The notes under the pieces were generated by a model. It had not been told where the DNA came from and did no database searches. It was given only the letters and a program-made list of their open reading frames with translations. The translations under genes were made by a program, and so were the position numbers. 41,018 nucleotides of DNA, taken from NCBI GenBank assembly GCA_029061225.1, contig JAIDSM010000281.1, positions 21,505 to 62,522 on the forward strand, given 5' to 3'. Below, piece after piece: positions 1 through 7,614 of this stretch (the first letter of the stretch is position 1; each line of letters begins with the position of its first letter). The DNA is from Muribaculaceae bacterium (lineage in GTDB: Bacteria; Bacteroidota; Bacteroidia; Bacteroidales; Muribaculaceae).

Positions 1-72
1 AATTCCCAATTCTCAATTCTCAATTAAATAATTCTCAATTCCCAATTCTCAATTCTCAATTAAATAATTCTC
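1..72. repeat. Two perfect 36-bp tandem repeats built from AATTCTC heptamers
   Basis: Positions 1-36 and 37-72 are identical. Within each unit the heptamer AATTCTC or its variant AATTCCC recurs, with a TAAAT interruption. The heptamer pattern continues to about position 85, so it supplies the stop codon and last residues of the GH10 gene on the minus strand. The window begins inside the repeat, so the full array length is unknown. It may also be where an assembly contig broke. Confidence 0.85.
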
Positions 73-1186
73 AATTCTCAATTATGGTCTGCATGAAGGG
101 CTTGAGGTTGTAGTCGCGGTCGAAGAGGAGGGGATAGTCGGTGCGGCCGGGGATAGGGAAACCGTTTTTCCATGACATTGCGTCGGTGGTGCCCCACCAT
201 GTGACACGCGATATCTTGTCGGCGTGTTTCTTGTAAAGGGCCACGACCTGCGCCATCCTGTCGTTCCACTCCTTGCTTACGTCTTCAGGGAGACCGTCGG
301 GATAGACGTTGAATTTCTTCATGGCTTCCATACGCTCTTCACGAGACATCCTGAAGATCGAACCAATATCGGCACTCATCTGAACGGTGGGAAGGGCCGA
401 CATGTCGAGTTCGGTAATCATGACGTTGCAACCTGTCGAGGCGAAGTCAACAATACTCTTCTCGTATTCATCAAATTCCGGATAGTCCATGCCGATATGA
501 CTCTGCATTCCAATACCGTCGATACGGAGTCCGCGTTTCTTCAGATCGTTGACGATTCTGACATAGGCCTCGCGTTTTCCGGGCTTGAACATCGAGAAGT
601 CGTTGATATAGAGTTCTGCGTCGGGATCGGCCTCATGGGCATACTGGAAAGCAAGTGGGATGTATTCCTCTCCGAGAATACGGTAGAAGGGAGATTTCCT
701 GTAGCTTCCGTCATCTTCGATGGCTTCATTGACCACATCCCAGCCTTTGATCCGGCCCTTATAGCGACCTACGACAGCATAAATATGGTCTTTCATACGC
801 TGTTTGAGAACTTCCGGACTCACGTCGTTGCCGTCCTTATCTTTAGGAAACCAAGGAGCAAGCTGTGAATGCCATACGAGGGCATGTCCGATGATAGCCA
901 TATTTCGGTCCTCACCGTATTTGACAAATTTGTCGGCGTCATCCCAGAAGAATTCTCCTTCCTTGGGCTGTATCTCACCGTTTTTCATGCAGTTCTCCGC
1001 TACAACGGAGTTGAAGTGGAGACTTACAATCGAGTCAGCCCGAGGGTCTTCGCCATTGACGTGGCGGACGGGGATTGCGGCTCCTATTAGGAAGTCGTTC
1101 TTGAAGTGGTCTTTTACGGTCCTGTTCTCGGCAGAGGAGGAGACAATGACGCTTAAAGCCAGGGTGGATAGAATCAGTGCTTTCAT
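71..1186 (-). CDS. GH10 endo-beta-1,4-xylanase (secreted, periplasmic type)
   Basis: A 371-residue single-domain GH10 that hydrolyses beta-1,4-xylan backbone with retention. The acid/base is Glu154 in the WDVVNE motif and the nucleophile is Glu259 in the ITELD motif. The WHSQ and TWWGT motifs of the family are present. The chosen start is [12 protein letters not shown], which begins a type I signal peptide ending near SSA. A start at 1252 would add 22 residues translated from a dispersed palindromic repeat, so it is rejected. There is no lipobox cysteine, so a soluble periplasmic enzyme is inferred. It lies 19 bp after a close paralogue and is last in the train. Its final residues fall in the heptamer repeat at the window start. 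Catalytic domain and family are clear; the exact product range is not visible. Confidence 0.95.
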   Translation of the reverse strand: MKALILSTLALSVIVSSSAENRTVKDHFKNDFLIGAAIPVRHVNGEDPRADSIVSLHFNSVVAENCMKNGEIQPKEGEFFWDDADKFVKYGEDRNMAIIGHALVWHSQLAPWFPKDKDGNDVSPEVLKQRMKDHIYAVVGRYKGRIKGWDVVNEAIEDDGSYRKSPFYRILGEEYIPLAFQYAHEADPDAELYINDFSMFKPGKREAYVRIVNDLKKRGLRIDGIGMQSHIGMDYPEFDEYEKSIVDFASTGCNVMITELDMSALPTVQMSADIGSIFRMSREERMEAMKKFNVYPDGLPEDVSKEWNDRMAQVVALYKKHADKISRVTWWGTTDAMSWKNGFPIPGRTDYPLLFDRDYNLKPFMQTIIEN

Positions 1187-1205
1187 GAGTCTATAGCAAT
1201 ATATT

Positions 1206-2360
1206 TTAGTTACCCTCAGACTGCTCGTGGCGGTTGGAAACCGCCTCTCCATTCACTATGGATTGCATGAAGGGCTTGAGGTTGTAGTCGCGGTCGAAGG
1301 GAAGGGGATAGTCGGTGCGCCCGTTTACGGGCCAGTCGTTGCGCCAGGACATACCGTCATGGGTTCCCCACCATGTCACACGGTCGATCTTATCGGCGTT
1401 TTTCCTATAGAAGGCCATGACGTCGGCGGCTCTTTTATTCCATTCCTCCGCCCTCTCTTCTGAAAGGCCATTAGGGAAGGGATTCAGTTCCTCTGTCAAC
1501 TCGAAGTTGGCGTCGGTATTGGCGCCCTGCATCACAAACGGAAGCGCGGATATGTCAAGTTCTGTGATCATCAGTTTTACCCCTGTCTCCGAAAGGGCAT
1601 CGATTGTCTTCTGATACTCGGCGAAGTCGGGGTCGTCAGCCTCATATCCGATATGGCTCTGCAGTCCCATGCCGTCGATACGGATGCCTTTTTCCTTCAG
1701 ACCCTTGATTATCTCCACGTATTTGTCGCGCTTGGGTGCCTTAAACATGGAGTAGTCGTTGAGGTATAGTTCGGCATCAGGATCAGCCTCATGCGCATAT
1801 TGAAAAGCGAGCGGAAGGAATTCCTCGCCAAGTATGTCATAGAAGGGTGTGTGACGCCATGTGCCGTCGTCCTCTATGCATTCGTTGACCACATCCCAGC
1901 CTTTTATCTTACCTTTGTAGCGGCCTACGACCGTCTGGATGTGATCCTTCATGCGGGCCTTCATCTCTTCCTTATCGACATAGTTACCGTTATCGTCATA
2001 GGGAAACCAAGGTGAAAGCTGCGCATGCCATACCAAGCAATGACCTATTATGGCCATGTCGTGGTCCTGACCATATTTAACGTACGCATCCGCCTCGTCC
2101 CAGAAATAGCGGTCTTTCTCCGGATGAATCTCCATGCTTTTCATGCAGTTTTCCGGGACTATGGAGTTATAGTGGAGTGCTACGATGGAGTCCGCTTTCG
2201 GATCCTCTCCCATGAGGAGGGGAACGTTGATTGCGGCCCCGATGAGGAAGTCGTCTTTAAAGGCGTCCTTCATCGTGGACGGAGCCTGCTCCTGCTTGGA
2301 TGAGGAGCATGATGCGGCTAACGCAGCTATGGAGAGATAGAGGAATAAGTGTTTTTTCAT
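1206..2360 (-). CDS. GH10 endo-beta-1,4-xylanase lipoprotein
   Basis: A 384-residue GH10 xylanase, clearly paralogous to the next gene downstream: both share the YKG(R/K)IKGWDVVNE and DFSMF/DYSMF blocks and an NLKPFMQ ending. The acid/base is Glu160 and the nucleophile is Glu267. The start [18 protein letters not shown] gives a lipoprotein signal with Cys18, unlike its neighbour. The longer frame from 2435 would read through a palindromic repeat and is rejected. After [11 protein letters not shown] the protein has 14 extra residues ([14 protein letters not shown]) encoded by another dispersed palindrome (1229-1245) and its flank. Such a module-free lipoprotein could sit in the periplasm or on the surface; the sequence alone does not decide. 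Confidence 0.95.
   Translation of the reverse strand: MKKHLFLYLSIAALAASCSSSKQEQAPSTMKDAFKDDFLIGAAINVPLLMGEDPKADSIVALHYNSIVPENCMKSMEIHPEKDRYFWDEADAYVKYGQDHDMAIIGHCLVWHAQLSPWFPYDDNGNYVDKEEMKARMKDHIQTVVGRYKGKIKGWDVVNECIEDDGTWRHTPFYDILGEEFLPLAFQYAHEADPDAELYLNDYSMFKAPKRDKYVEIIKGLKEKGIRIDGMGLQSHIGYEADDPDFAEYQKTIDALSETGVKLMITELDISALPFVMQGANTDANFELTEELNPFPNGLSEERAEEWNKRAADVMAFYRKNADKIDRVTWWGTHDGMSWRNDWPVNGRTDYPLPFDRDYNLKPFMQSIVNGEAVSNRHEQSEGN
1229..1245. repeat. Dispersed palindrome family B, copy 1 (inside the GH10 3' end)
   Basis: GGCGGTTGGAAACCGCC forms a 7-bp stem (GGCGGTT/AACCGCC) with a short loop. It is followed closely by CATTCACTATG. The same arrangement recurs at 7580-7596, with a degenerate copy at 5975-5992. 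Here it lies inside the last codons of the upstream xylanase gene. Confidence 0.8.
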
Positions 2361-2388
2361 GAATTGATTATACTTTGTCAGAACCTGA

Positions 2389-2409
2389 GGACGCACGAGC
2401 CGTGCGTCC
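2389..2409. repeat. Dispersed palindrome family A, copy 1
   Basis: The arms GGACGCACG and CGTGCGTCC flank an AGC loop, a perfect 9-bp stem. The element lies between the GPH symporter gene and a GH10 gene. The same 21-bp sequence occurs at 10930-10950 and a longer relative at 39835-39863. Confidence 0.85.
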
Positions 2410-2441
2410 ATACCGGGTCTGTTGAAATTATACAACGTGCA

Positions 2442-3851
2442 TTATGAATTATGAGAATGGCGTGATTCGATGGCGCGGTTGATCTCGTCGATGCGTTCGT
2501 CGGATAGTTCGTAGCGGGAGATTATGAACATCGCAAGAATAAGCAGAAGCGCGGGAATCACAGCTACAAGCCAGAGGATACCCTGCTGTGCGAACACTGT
2601 CTGCTGCGCAGCTTCACTGTTGAAGCCGACGAAAGCAAGCACAAGACCCGGCACAACTCCACCGAGCGCCATACCTGCCTTGTAGAAAATACCGGTCAGG
2701 GCGTTGACAATACCGGAGATACGGCGTCCGTGAGTATATTCACCATAGGAAATCACTTCAGGAACGAGGGCCCACATATATCCTGTGGCTACTATCACGC
2801 CGGTAGACTTGATGAACTGCGCAATGTAGACAAGCCACATATGCTTGAGGAAGGGCACGACCGAAACAATGTAGAGCAAGGTCATGCCTACGATGGCTGT
2901 CACTAGGAAAATGTTGAACATTCCTTTCTTACCTACTTTCTTCTTGATAGCCGGAATCATCGGCATGAATATGAATGCGGGTATGGAACCGAGGCCCATG
3001 AAGATGGAGAGTTCACCGGCTCCGCCCTGCATGTTATAGTTCACGTAGTATGCCCCTGCCGAGTTGGCGATGGCCATCATGCCGAAGGCGGTGATGAAGA
3101 AGAAGGCAAGAACGCGGAGCGGACGATTGTGAACAAATTCCATCCAGAGATCGGAAACCTTCACATTTTCAGTCTCAGACTTGTCCATCACCACCCTTTC
3201 CTTACACTGGAAGAAGCAGAAGAAAAGAAGAGCAAGACCTACGAGGCCGTAAATGGTCATTGTGGCGAGCCATGCTGAATCGTGGGTCGACATGTCTTCC
3301 CTCTCAGTGGGATCGAAAAGCTTAAGTACGATTGGAATACCCATACCTACGGCGAGACCGCCAACATTAGCCATGAACATACGTACGGAGGTCAGTTTAG
3401 TGATCTCGGCAGTATCGCGTGTGAGGGAAGCGTTCAGAGCGCCGTATGGGACATTGACGAGAGTGTAGCACATTGAGAGGCCTACGTAAGTGATATAGGC
3501 GTAGAGAAGCGAGCCGGAGAAGCCGTTCCAAAAGCAAAGGATGGCAAAACCGGTCAAGGGAATACCTCCCAAGACGAGATATGAACGGTATTTGCCGAGT
3601 TTTGGCTCGTGCTTGTCGACGAAAGTACCCACCAAAGGATCCCAGATCACATCTATGATCCTGACGATAAGAAACATGACAGCGGCCACAGCAGGGTCAA
3701 GGCCGTAGACATTGGTATAGAAGAAGAGGAGATACATGCTGATAGTCTGGTAGATAAGGTTCTGGGCGAGGTCGCCCGAACCGAATCCGATGCACTTAAG
3801 CATCGAGACCTTGTAGAATCCTTTGGATTCGAGGTTGTTGGTGGGTTCCAT
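2442..3851 (-). CDS. GPH-family (MelB/XynP-type) sodium or proton:glycoside symporter
   Basis: A 469-residue integral membrane protein of about 12 hydrophobic segments. The N-terminal part carries the family pattern GxGDLAQNLIYQ ... FFYTNVYGL and the loop motif RIIDVIWDPLVGTFVDK, with KLGKYRSYLVLG after it, all typical of the glycoside-pentoside-hexuronide:cation symporters. These move oligosaccharides or glycosides across the inner membrane with a coupling ion. In a xylan locus the likely cargo is xylo-oligosaccharides or xylobiose (inference from context). The start at MEPTNNLESKGF is the only good one. It sits 76 bp after the GH97 gene and 81 bp before a GH10 gene, the latter gap holding a palindrome. 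Confidence 0.92.
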   Translation of the reverse strand: MEPTNNLESKGFYKVSMLKCIGFGSGDLAQNLIYQTISMYLLFFYTNVYGLDPAVAAVMFLIVRIIDVIWDPLVGTFVDKHEPKLGKYRSYLVLGGIPLTGFAILCFWNGFSGSLLYAYITYVGLSMCYTLVNVPYGALNASLTRDTAEITKLTSVRMFMANVGGLAVGMGIPIVLKLFDPTEREDMSTHDSAWLATMTIYGLVGLALLFFCFFQCKERVVMDKSETENVKVSDLWMEFVHNRPLRVLAFFFITAFGMMAIANSAGAYYVNYNMQGGAGELSIFMGLGSIPAFIFMPMIPAIKKKVGKKGMFNIFLVTAIVGMTLLYIVSVVPFLKHMWLVYIAQFIKSTGVIVATGYMWALVPEVISYGEYTHGRRISGIVNALTGIFYKAGMALGGVVPGLVLAFVGFNSEAAQQTVFAQQGILWLVAVIPALLLILAMFIISRYELSDERIDEINRAIESRHSHNS

Positions 3852-3927
3852 GGGTTATTTTCGTTAGTTTATTTTTCGGATTTTTCGGGATTGATCGGGA
3901 TTAATCCAGAATCTCTATAATCAAATA

Positions 3928-5874
3928 TCAATATTTGAGGAGGGTGGCTCCGTTGGTGGGGATATTGAGTTTTATCTTGCCTTTCTTGTCGGCCTTCACG
4001 GTCTTGAGGGAGCCAGCGAGGTTCTTATCGTCGCTGTACATAGCGATTTCCTCACCTGCGTTATATCCGGGGAGCGCAACCTCTGCTTTAAGAGGAGTCT
4101 CCTCTGCGTTGATGGCGGCAACATACCAGTCATCACCTGCGCGGCGGGCGAGGATAATGTATCTTCCGGGATAGCCGTCGATGAATTTCACTTCATCCCA
4201 CTCGGTGGGCACTTCCTTCATAAAGCCTACTGCCCATGCGGGAGCGTCCTCGAGATTGTTGGGAGCCATAGCGAAGTGCTGAACCGGGCTCTGGAAGAGT
4301 ACCGCCGTAGCAAGGGCGAATACATCGGAGGTCTTGCGCTGGCTGCCGCGTCCGGGTTCGTTCTTTGCGTTATACCATTTATTGAGGGTGCTTCCTCCGA
4401 AGTCCATACTTCCTACTGCATTGCGGATGAACGGATGCGTGGCCGCGTTCTTAGCTTCGGCGTCACACATGCCCTGTGAGAAATGGAGGTTTTCGCTTGC
4501 AAGCACTGCCTCCGCAGCGGCGAAGTTGGGATACATGCGGTCCCAGCCACGAGGGAGGGTACAACCGTGGAATATCACAAGAATACCATGATCGTTGGCA
4601 TCGGCGAGAATGTCATGATAAAGACGCATGGTCTCCTGCTTGTCGCCTCCGAAGAAATCTACCTTTATTCCCCGAATACCGTTTTTCTGCATCCACTTCA
4701 TATCCTTGCGACGCTTCACGATATCGTTCATCACACCGCGGGGACCCTGGGGAGCATCGTTCCACGAGCCATTGGAATTGTACCAAAGATAAAGGTCGAC
4801 ACCCTTCTCCTTACCATAGGCCGCGAGTTTCTCAATGCCTTCATATCCAATCTGGGAATCCCAGAGAGCGTCAACGAGAACCGACTCCCAGCCCATAGCG
4901 GCGGCAAAATCAATGTAATTCTTCTGCTCGTCGAAGTTACAGCTCGGATCCATCTTGATGATCCAGCTCCAAGCTCCTTTTCCGTAGTCATAATCTTTTG
5001 ACGCCTCATAAAGCGGTTGAACCATATCAAAAGGTATAGTAGTCTCGACAATCGGAGCAAGGGTCTCCCCTACTGTAATCGTTCTCCATGGAGTGCCTCC
5101 GGGAAGTGCTATTGAAGCACCTGTAGATCCGAATCCGTTCTGCTCCTCCGGCATCGCGTATGCGATCTCATATTCGTTACCTCCCTTATTGGCGAGATGA
5201 GAAGCCACATAGTCTCCTGCAAGTCCTGTCTCAGATATGAGAGTCCAGCCGTTCTCTCCGTTCTTGAAGAGGCATGGGAAGACATAGCCGTGTCCCCAGC
5301 CGTTCTTGCCCATCTGATCATCAAGGTCGTAATTCGTCTCGTAGCTGGGAGCTGTGCGGGCAAAACCGGTCATAGGGTTCATCTGCGGGCAGAGGAAAGT
5401 CGTAGTCCCGTCTGGCATAGTGAATCCGGTAGCCTCGCTTTCAACCACACAGCAGAGAGTCTCTTTCTGCGGGAGCATATTATAGCGGAAGGCGATGTTA
5501 TTGTCAGAGACTTCCATCTGCAGATCGAAGACAGGAGTGCCGTCTTCGCGGCAGAAAGTGAAGTCGCAGGTATTGGCCTCATAGTCGACCTTGCTCGTCT
5601 TGATATTCTTCAAAGAGTATGAATCCGTGCGCTTAGCAGGATTAACCTTGCCGATATTGAGTCCGGATGTGAAGTCGCCGATGTTGGTACGTAGGCCAAG
5701 GGGAGAGTCAAGGAGGAAATCAGAACCGTTGTACTTCACTGAGTAGGTCGGCATCAATCCATCGTCGGAGACGGTCACCACAGTCTTACCGTCGGGACTT
5801 TTCACATCGTAGGAGGCAGCCACCAACGGGAGCGCAGCGACTGCTATCAGAGGTAAGAATAATTGTCTTTTCAT
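3928..5874 (-). CDS. GH97 alpha-glycosidase (probably retaining, alpha-galactosidase-like)
   Basis: A 648-residue secreted protein with the three-part GH97 layout: N-terminal beta-sandwich (about 22-285), TIM barrel (about 290-565) and C-terminal beta domain. The start MKRQLFLPLIAVAALPL opens a type I signal peptide; a start at 5895 lies at or upstream of the probable promoter. Asp406 in IKVDFFGGD and Glu461 lie at a spacing that matches, from memory, the nucleophile Asp415 and acid/base Glu470 of the retaining enzyme BtGH97b. This suggests the retaining alpha-galactosidase-like branch rather than inverting SusB-type alpha-glucosidases. Complex cereal xylans carry alpha-galactose, and Bacteroides ovatus uses a GH97 in a xylan PUL as I recall. 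Family is firm; the substrate is inferred. Confidence 0.93.
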   Translation of the reverse strand: MKRQLFLPLIAVAALPLVAASYDVKSPDGKTVVTVSDDGLMPTYSVKYNGSDFLLDSPLGLRTNIGDFTSGLNIGKVNPAKRTDSYSLKNIKTSKVDYEANTCDFTFCREDGTPVFDLQMEVSDNNIAFRYNMLPQKETLCCVVESEATGFTMPDGTTTFLCPQMNPMTGFARTAPSYETNYDLDDQMGKNGWGHGYVFPCLFKNGENGWTLISETGLAGDYVASHLANKGGNEYEIAYAMPEEQNGFGSTGASIALPGGTPWRTITVGETLAPIVETTIPFDMVQPLYEASKDYDYGKGAWSWIIKMDPSCNFDEQKNYIDFAAAMGWESVLVDALWDSQIGYEGIEKLAAYGKEKGVDLYLWYNSNGSWNDAPQGPRGVMNDIVKRRKDMKWMQKNGIRGIKVDFFGGDKQETMRLYHDILADANDHGILVIFHGCTLPRGWDRMYPNFAAAEAVLASENLHFSQGMCDAEAKNAATHPFIRNAVGSMDFGGSTLNKWYNAKNEPGRGSQRKTSDVFALATAVLFQSPVQHFAMAPNNLEDAPAWAVGFMKEVPTEWDEVKFIDGYPGRYIILARRAGDDWYVAAINAEETPLKAEVALPGYNAGEEIAMYSDDKNLAGSLKTVKADKKGKIKLNIPTNGATLLKY

Positions 5875-5896
5875 TGGGTTAGTTTTTTCGGACATG

Positions 5897-5904
5897 CAAA
5901 GATA
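5897..5904 (-). promoter_or_regulatory. Candidate -7 element (TATCTTTG) for GH97 and downstream genes
   Basis: On the minus strand TATCTTTG matches the Bacteroidetes -7 consensus TAnnTTTG. Transcription would begin about 15 nt before the ATG at 5874. No good TTTG element is found at the usual 19-21 bp upstream, so this is a moderate candidate for an internal promoter. Confidence 0.4.
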
Positions 5905-5974
5905 ATCATTATAGTCGAACCATCACACACATGGTTACAAATGCTATCGTTTTAGTTACTATCTGGCGGCATAA

Positions 5975-5992
5975 GGCGGTTAGGAAACCACC
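5975..5992. repeat. Dispersed palindrome family B, degenerate copy
   Basis: GGCGGTTAGGAAACCACC resembles the copies at 1229 and 7580, with one mismatch in the stem. It lies between the CE6-type esterase gene and the GH97 gene. Confidence 0.6.
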
Positions 5993-6034
5993 TGCCCATG
6001 AGCTACGCGAAACCAATCGTAACGCCACGCGTCG

Positions 6035-7492
6035 CTACTTTATGGCAATCTTACGTCCTCCTGAGAGGTATATGCCTGGATAGAGGTTGGCGCTCAAAAG
6101 ATTTTCGGCAACCTTAACACCGGTCATGTCGTAGACAGCATTGTCGTCAGCCCGGTCAGCCATAGTCTTGACGCCTGTCTCATAAGGGTTATTATTAGTT
6201 GCGAATACCTGCTTGATGTAGGTCGGATTCTGGCCGTGGCACCAGAAACCTACCCTGTGTACGTTAGCCGTGTTGAGAGGTTCTATTCCGGTAGGAAGGT
6301 TCTTCATCATGCCGTTCAGCTCGGCCACAATGAGTTTGCCTCCGTTGAATGCCGAAGAGTAAGGAATCTCCCAATAGCTTGCAGTGTCGAAGACACGGAA
6401 CTCCACATGGTCCTTATCGTCATCGTTGAGTTCGGCTACGAGATACTTATAGCCGGAAAGATCGATAGGCTTGGTGTATTCCCAACCTCCGAAACCCCAC
6501 TGGCCACCCTTGAAAACACCTGTAGCCGGATCGAAAGTACCGTCGGCGAAGATCGTCGGGTCAAAGTATTTGAAGTCGAAGACAAAGTCTCCTTCCGCCG
6601 GCTGCGGAGTAGGAACAAAGGGAATTTCCTCAGAATACGCAACTTTTGGGTCGGTGATACCCATAGTGGCGAGCATCTCGGTCGCATACCTGCATCCAAG
6701 CACACGATAACCATGAGCCGTGAAGTGAAGGCCGTCGCCCTTCTGGGGAAGATTTGCGGCCGAAACGGCATGCGCCATCGGGAAGTCTTTGGGGACGTTG
6801 CTGATGATGGCATTCATCGAGCCGCAGACACCCCCCTGTTCGGAAGTGACCACCTCACCGGCAAACAGAGGGATCGAATTAGCCTCAAGACCGAGGTCGG
6901 AGAGCAGATCGTCGTATACCTTATGCACTTTATTCCACCACTGAGGGTCGCCGGTGTTGGATTCACCCTGATGTAGGAGAATGCCCTTGATCACGCCGTC
7001 GTTCTGCGCCTTCTTGGCACATTGCACAAGACGGTCGTATGGAGCATTGTCGTAGGAAGCCATGAAGTTCTTAAACCAGTCAGCCTCCCCTGCGAGAGTC
7101 TTGGAGTCGAAATTCTTGTCAAGATGCTCAATCTTGCAACCGCCGATAGCCACGGCCACCACACCTACCCTGACGTCTTCCGGAAGGTTGTCAACCATAG
7201 TGCGCCCGAAATAGTCCATCGGAGTCAGACCGGTGTATTCACGCACGAGAGGTGGAGCCGCGACATACCACTCTCCCTGCGTACGCTTGGGATTGTTGAA
7301 GTCGACACAGGCCATCATCTGAAAACGCTCGGGGACGTTCTGACGGTCAAGGGGCTCAATCTGAGCATTGCCCTCCATATTGGACTGTCCAAGGCAGAGG
7401 TATATGTGAAAGTTGGGGTCAGGGGCGGCGAGCATCGATATCGTCGAAGCTATGGCGGCTGCCGAACAGAGGAGTTTCTTTATAAGTTTCAT
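6035..7492 (-). CDS. CE6/SASA-type acetylxylan esterase with C-terminal module and tail
   Basis: A 485-residue secreted protein. After a signal peptide ending near LAA, residues 25-280 form a SASA-type (sialate O-acetylesterase-like, CE6) SGNH hydrolase. Ser37 in GQSNMEG is the nucleophile, HQGESN lies at 174-179, and Asp253/His256 in GDGLHF complete the triad. In a xylan locus the likely reaction is removal of acetyl groups from xylose. Residues about 301-440 form a beta-rich module that matches residues 499-632 of the neighbouring GH5 protein. A short tail (MTGVKV ... GIYLSGGRKIAIK) ends the protein and is shared with two neighbours. The gene is 122 bp from the GH5 gene, with a palindrome between them. 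Esterase fold is clear; acetylxylan specificity is inferred. Confidence 0.92.
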   Translation of the reverse strand: MKLIKKLLCSAAAIASTISMLAAPDPNFHIYLCLGQSNMEGNAQIEPLDRQNVPERFQMMACVDFNNPKRTQGEWYVAAPPLVREYTGLTPMDYFGRTMVDNLPEDVRVGVVAVAIGGCKIEHLDKNFDSKTLAGEADWFKNFMASYDNAPYDRLVQCAKKAQNDGVIKGILLHQGESNTGDPQWWNKVHKVYDDLLSDLGLEANSIPLFAGEVVTSEQGGVCGSMNAIISNVPKDFPMAHAVSAANLPQKGDGLHFTAHGYRVLGCRYATEMLATMGITDPKVAYSEEIPFVPTPQPAEGDFVFDFKYFDPTIFADGTFDPATGVFKGGQWGFGGWEYTKPIDLSGYKYLVAELNDDDKDHVEFRVFDTASYWEIPYSSAFNGGKLIVAELNGMMKNLPTGIEPLNTANVHRVGFWCHGQNPTYIKQVFATNNNPYETGVKTMADRADDNAVYDMTGVKVAENLLSANLYPGIYLSGGRKIAIK

Positions 7493-7579
7493 AGTTTTAG
7501 TATAAATGTCATTATCACAAATCGCCTCTTCGAGGTGAACGTTACCTATAGAACTTTAAGCATCATTTAGAAGGGTCTC

Positions 7580-7596
7580 GGCGGTTAGAAACCGCC
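7580..7596. repeat. Dispersed palindrome family B, copy 2
   Basis: GGCGGTTAGAAACCGCC has a 7-bp stem and, like copy 1, is followed within a few bases by CATTCACTATG. It lies in the gap between the GH5 and CE6 genes, just past the GH5 stop codon. Confidence 0.8.
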
Positions 7597-7614
7597 GTCC
7601 CATTCACTATGACG

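Noticed and set aside
1-72. CRISPR-like array
   Set aside because: The repeats are directly adjacent, with no spacers, and are simple AT-rich heptamers.
224-868. 214-residue plus-strand open frame opposite the first GH10 gene
   Set aside because: It is the antisense of a well-supported GH10 gene, has no family motif or signal, and similar long antisense frames lie opposite most genes here.
1187-1252. Upstream ATG extension of the first GH10 gene
   Set aside because: It would translate a dispersed palindromic repeat and bury the signal peptide; the ATG at 1186 is preferred.
2361-2435. Upstream ATG extension of the GH10 lipoprotein gene
   Set aside because: It crosses palindrome family A and would put 25 residues before the lipoprotein signal.
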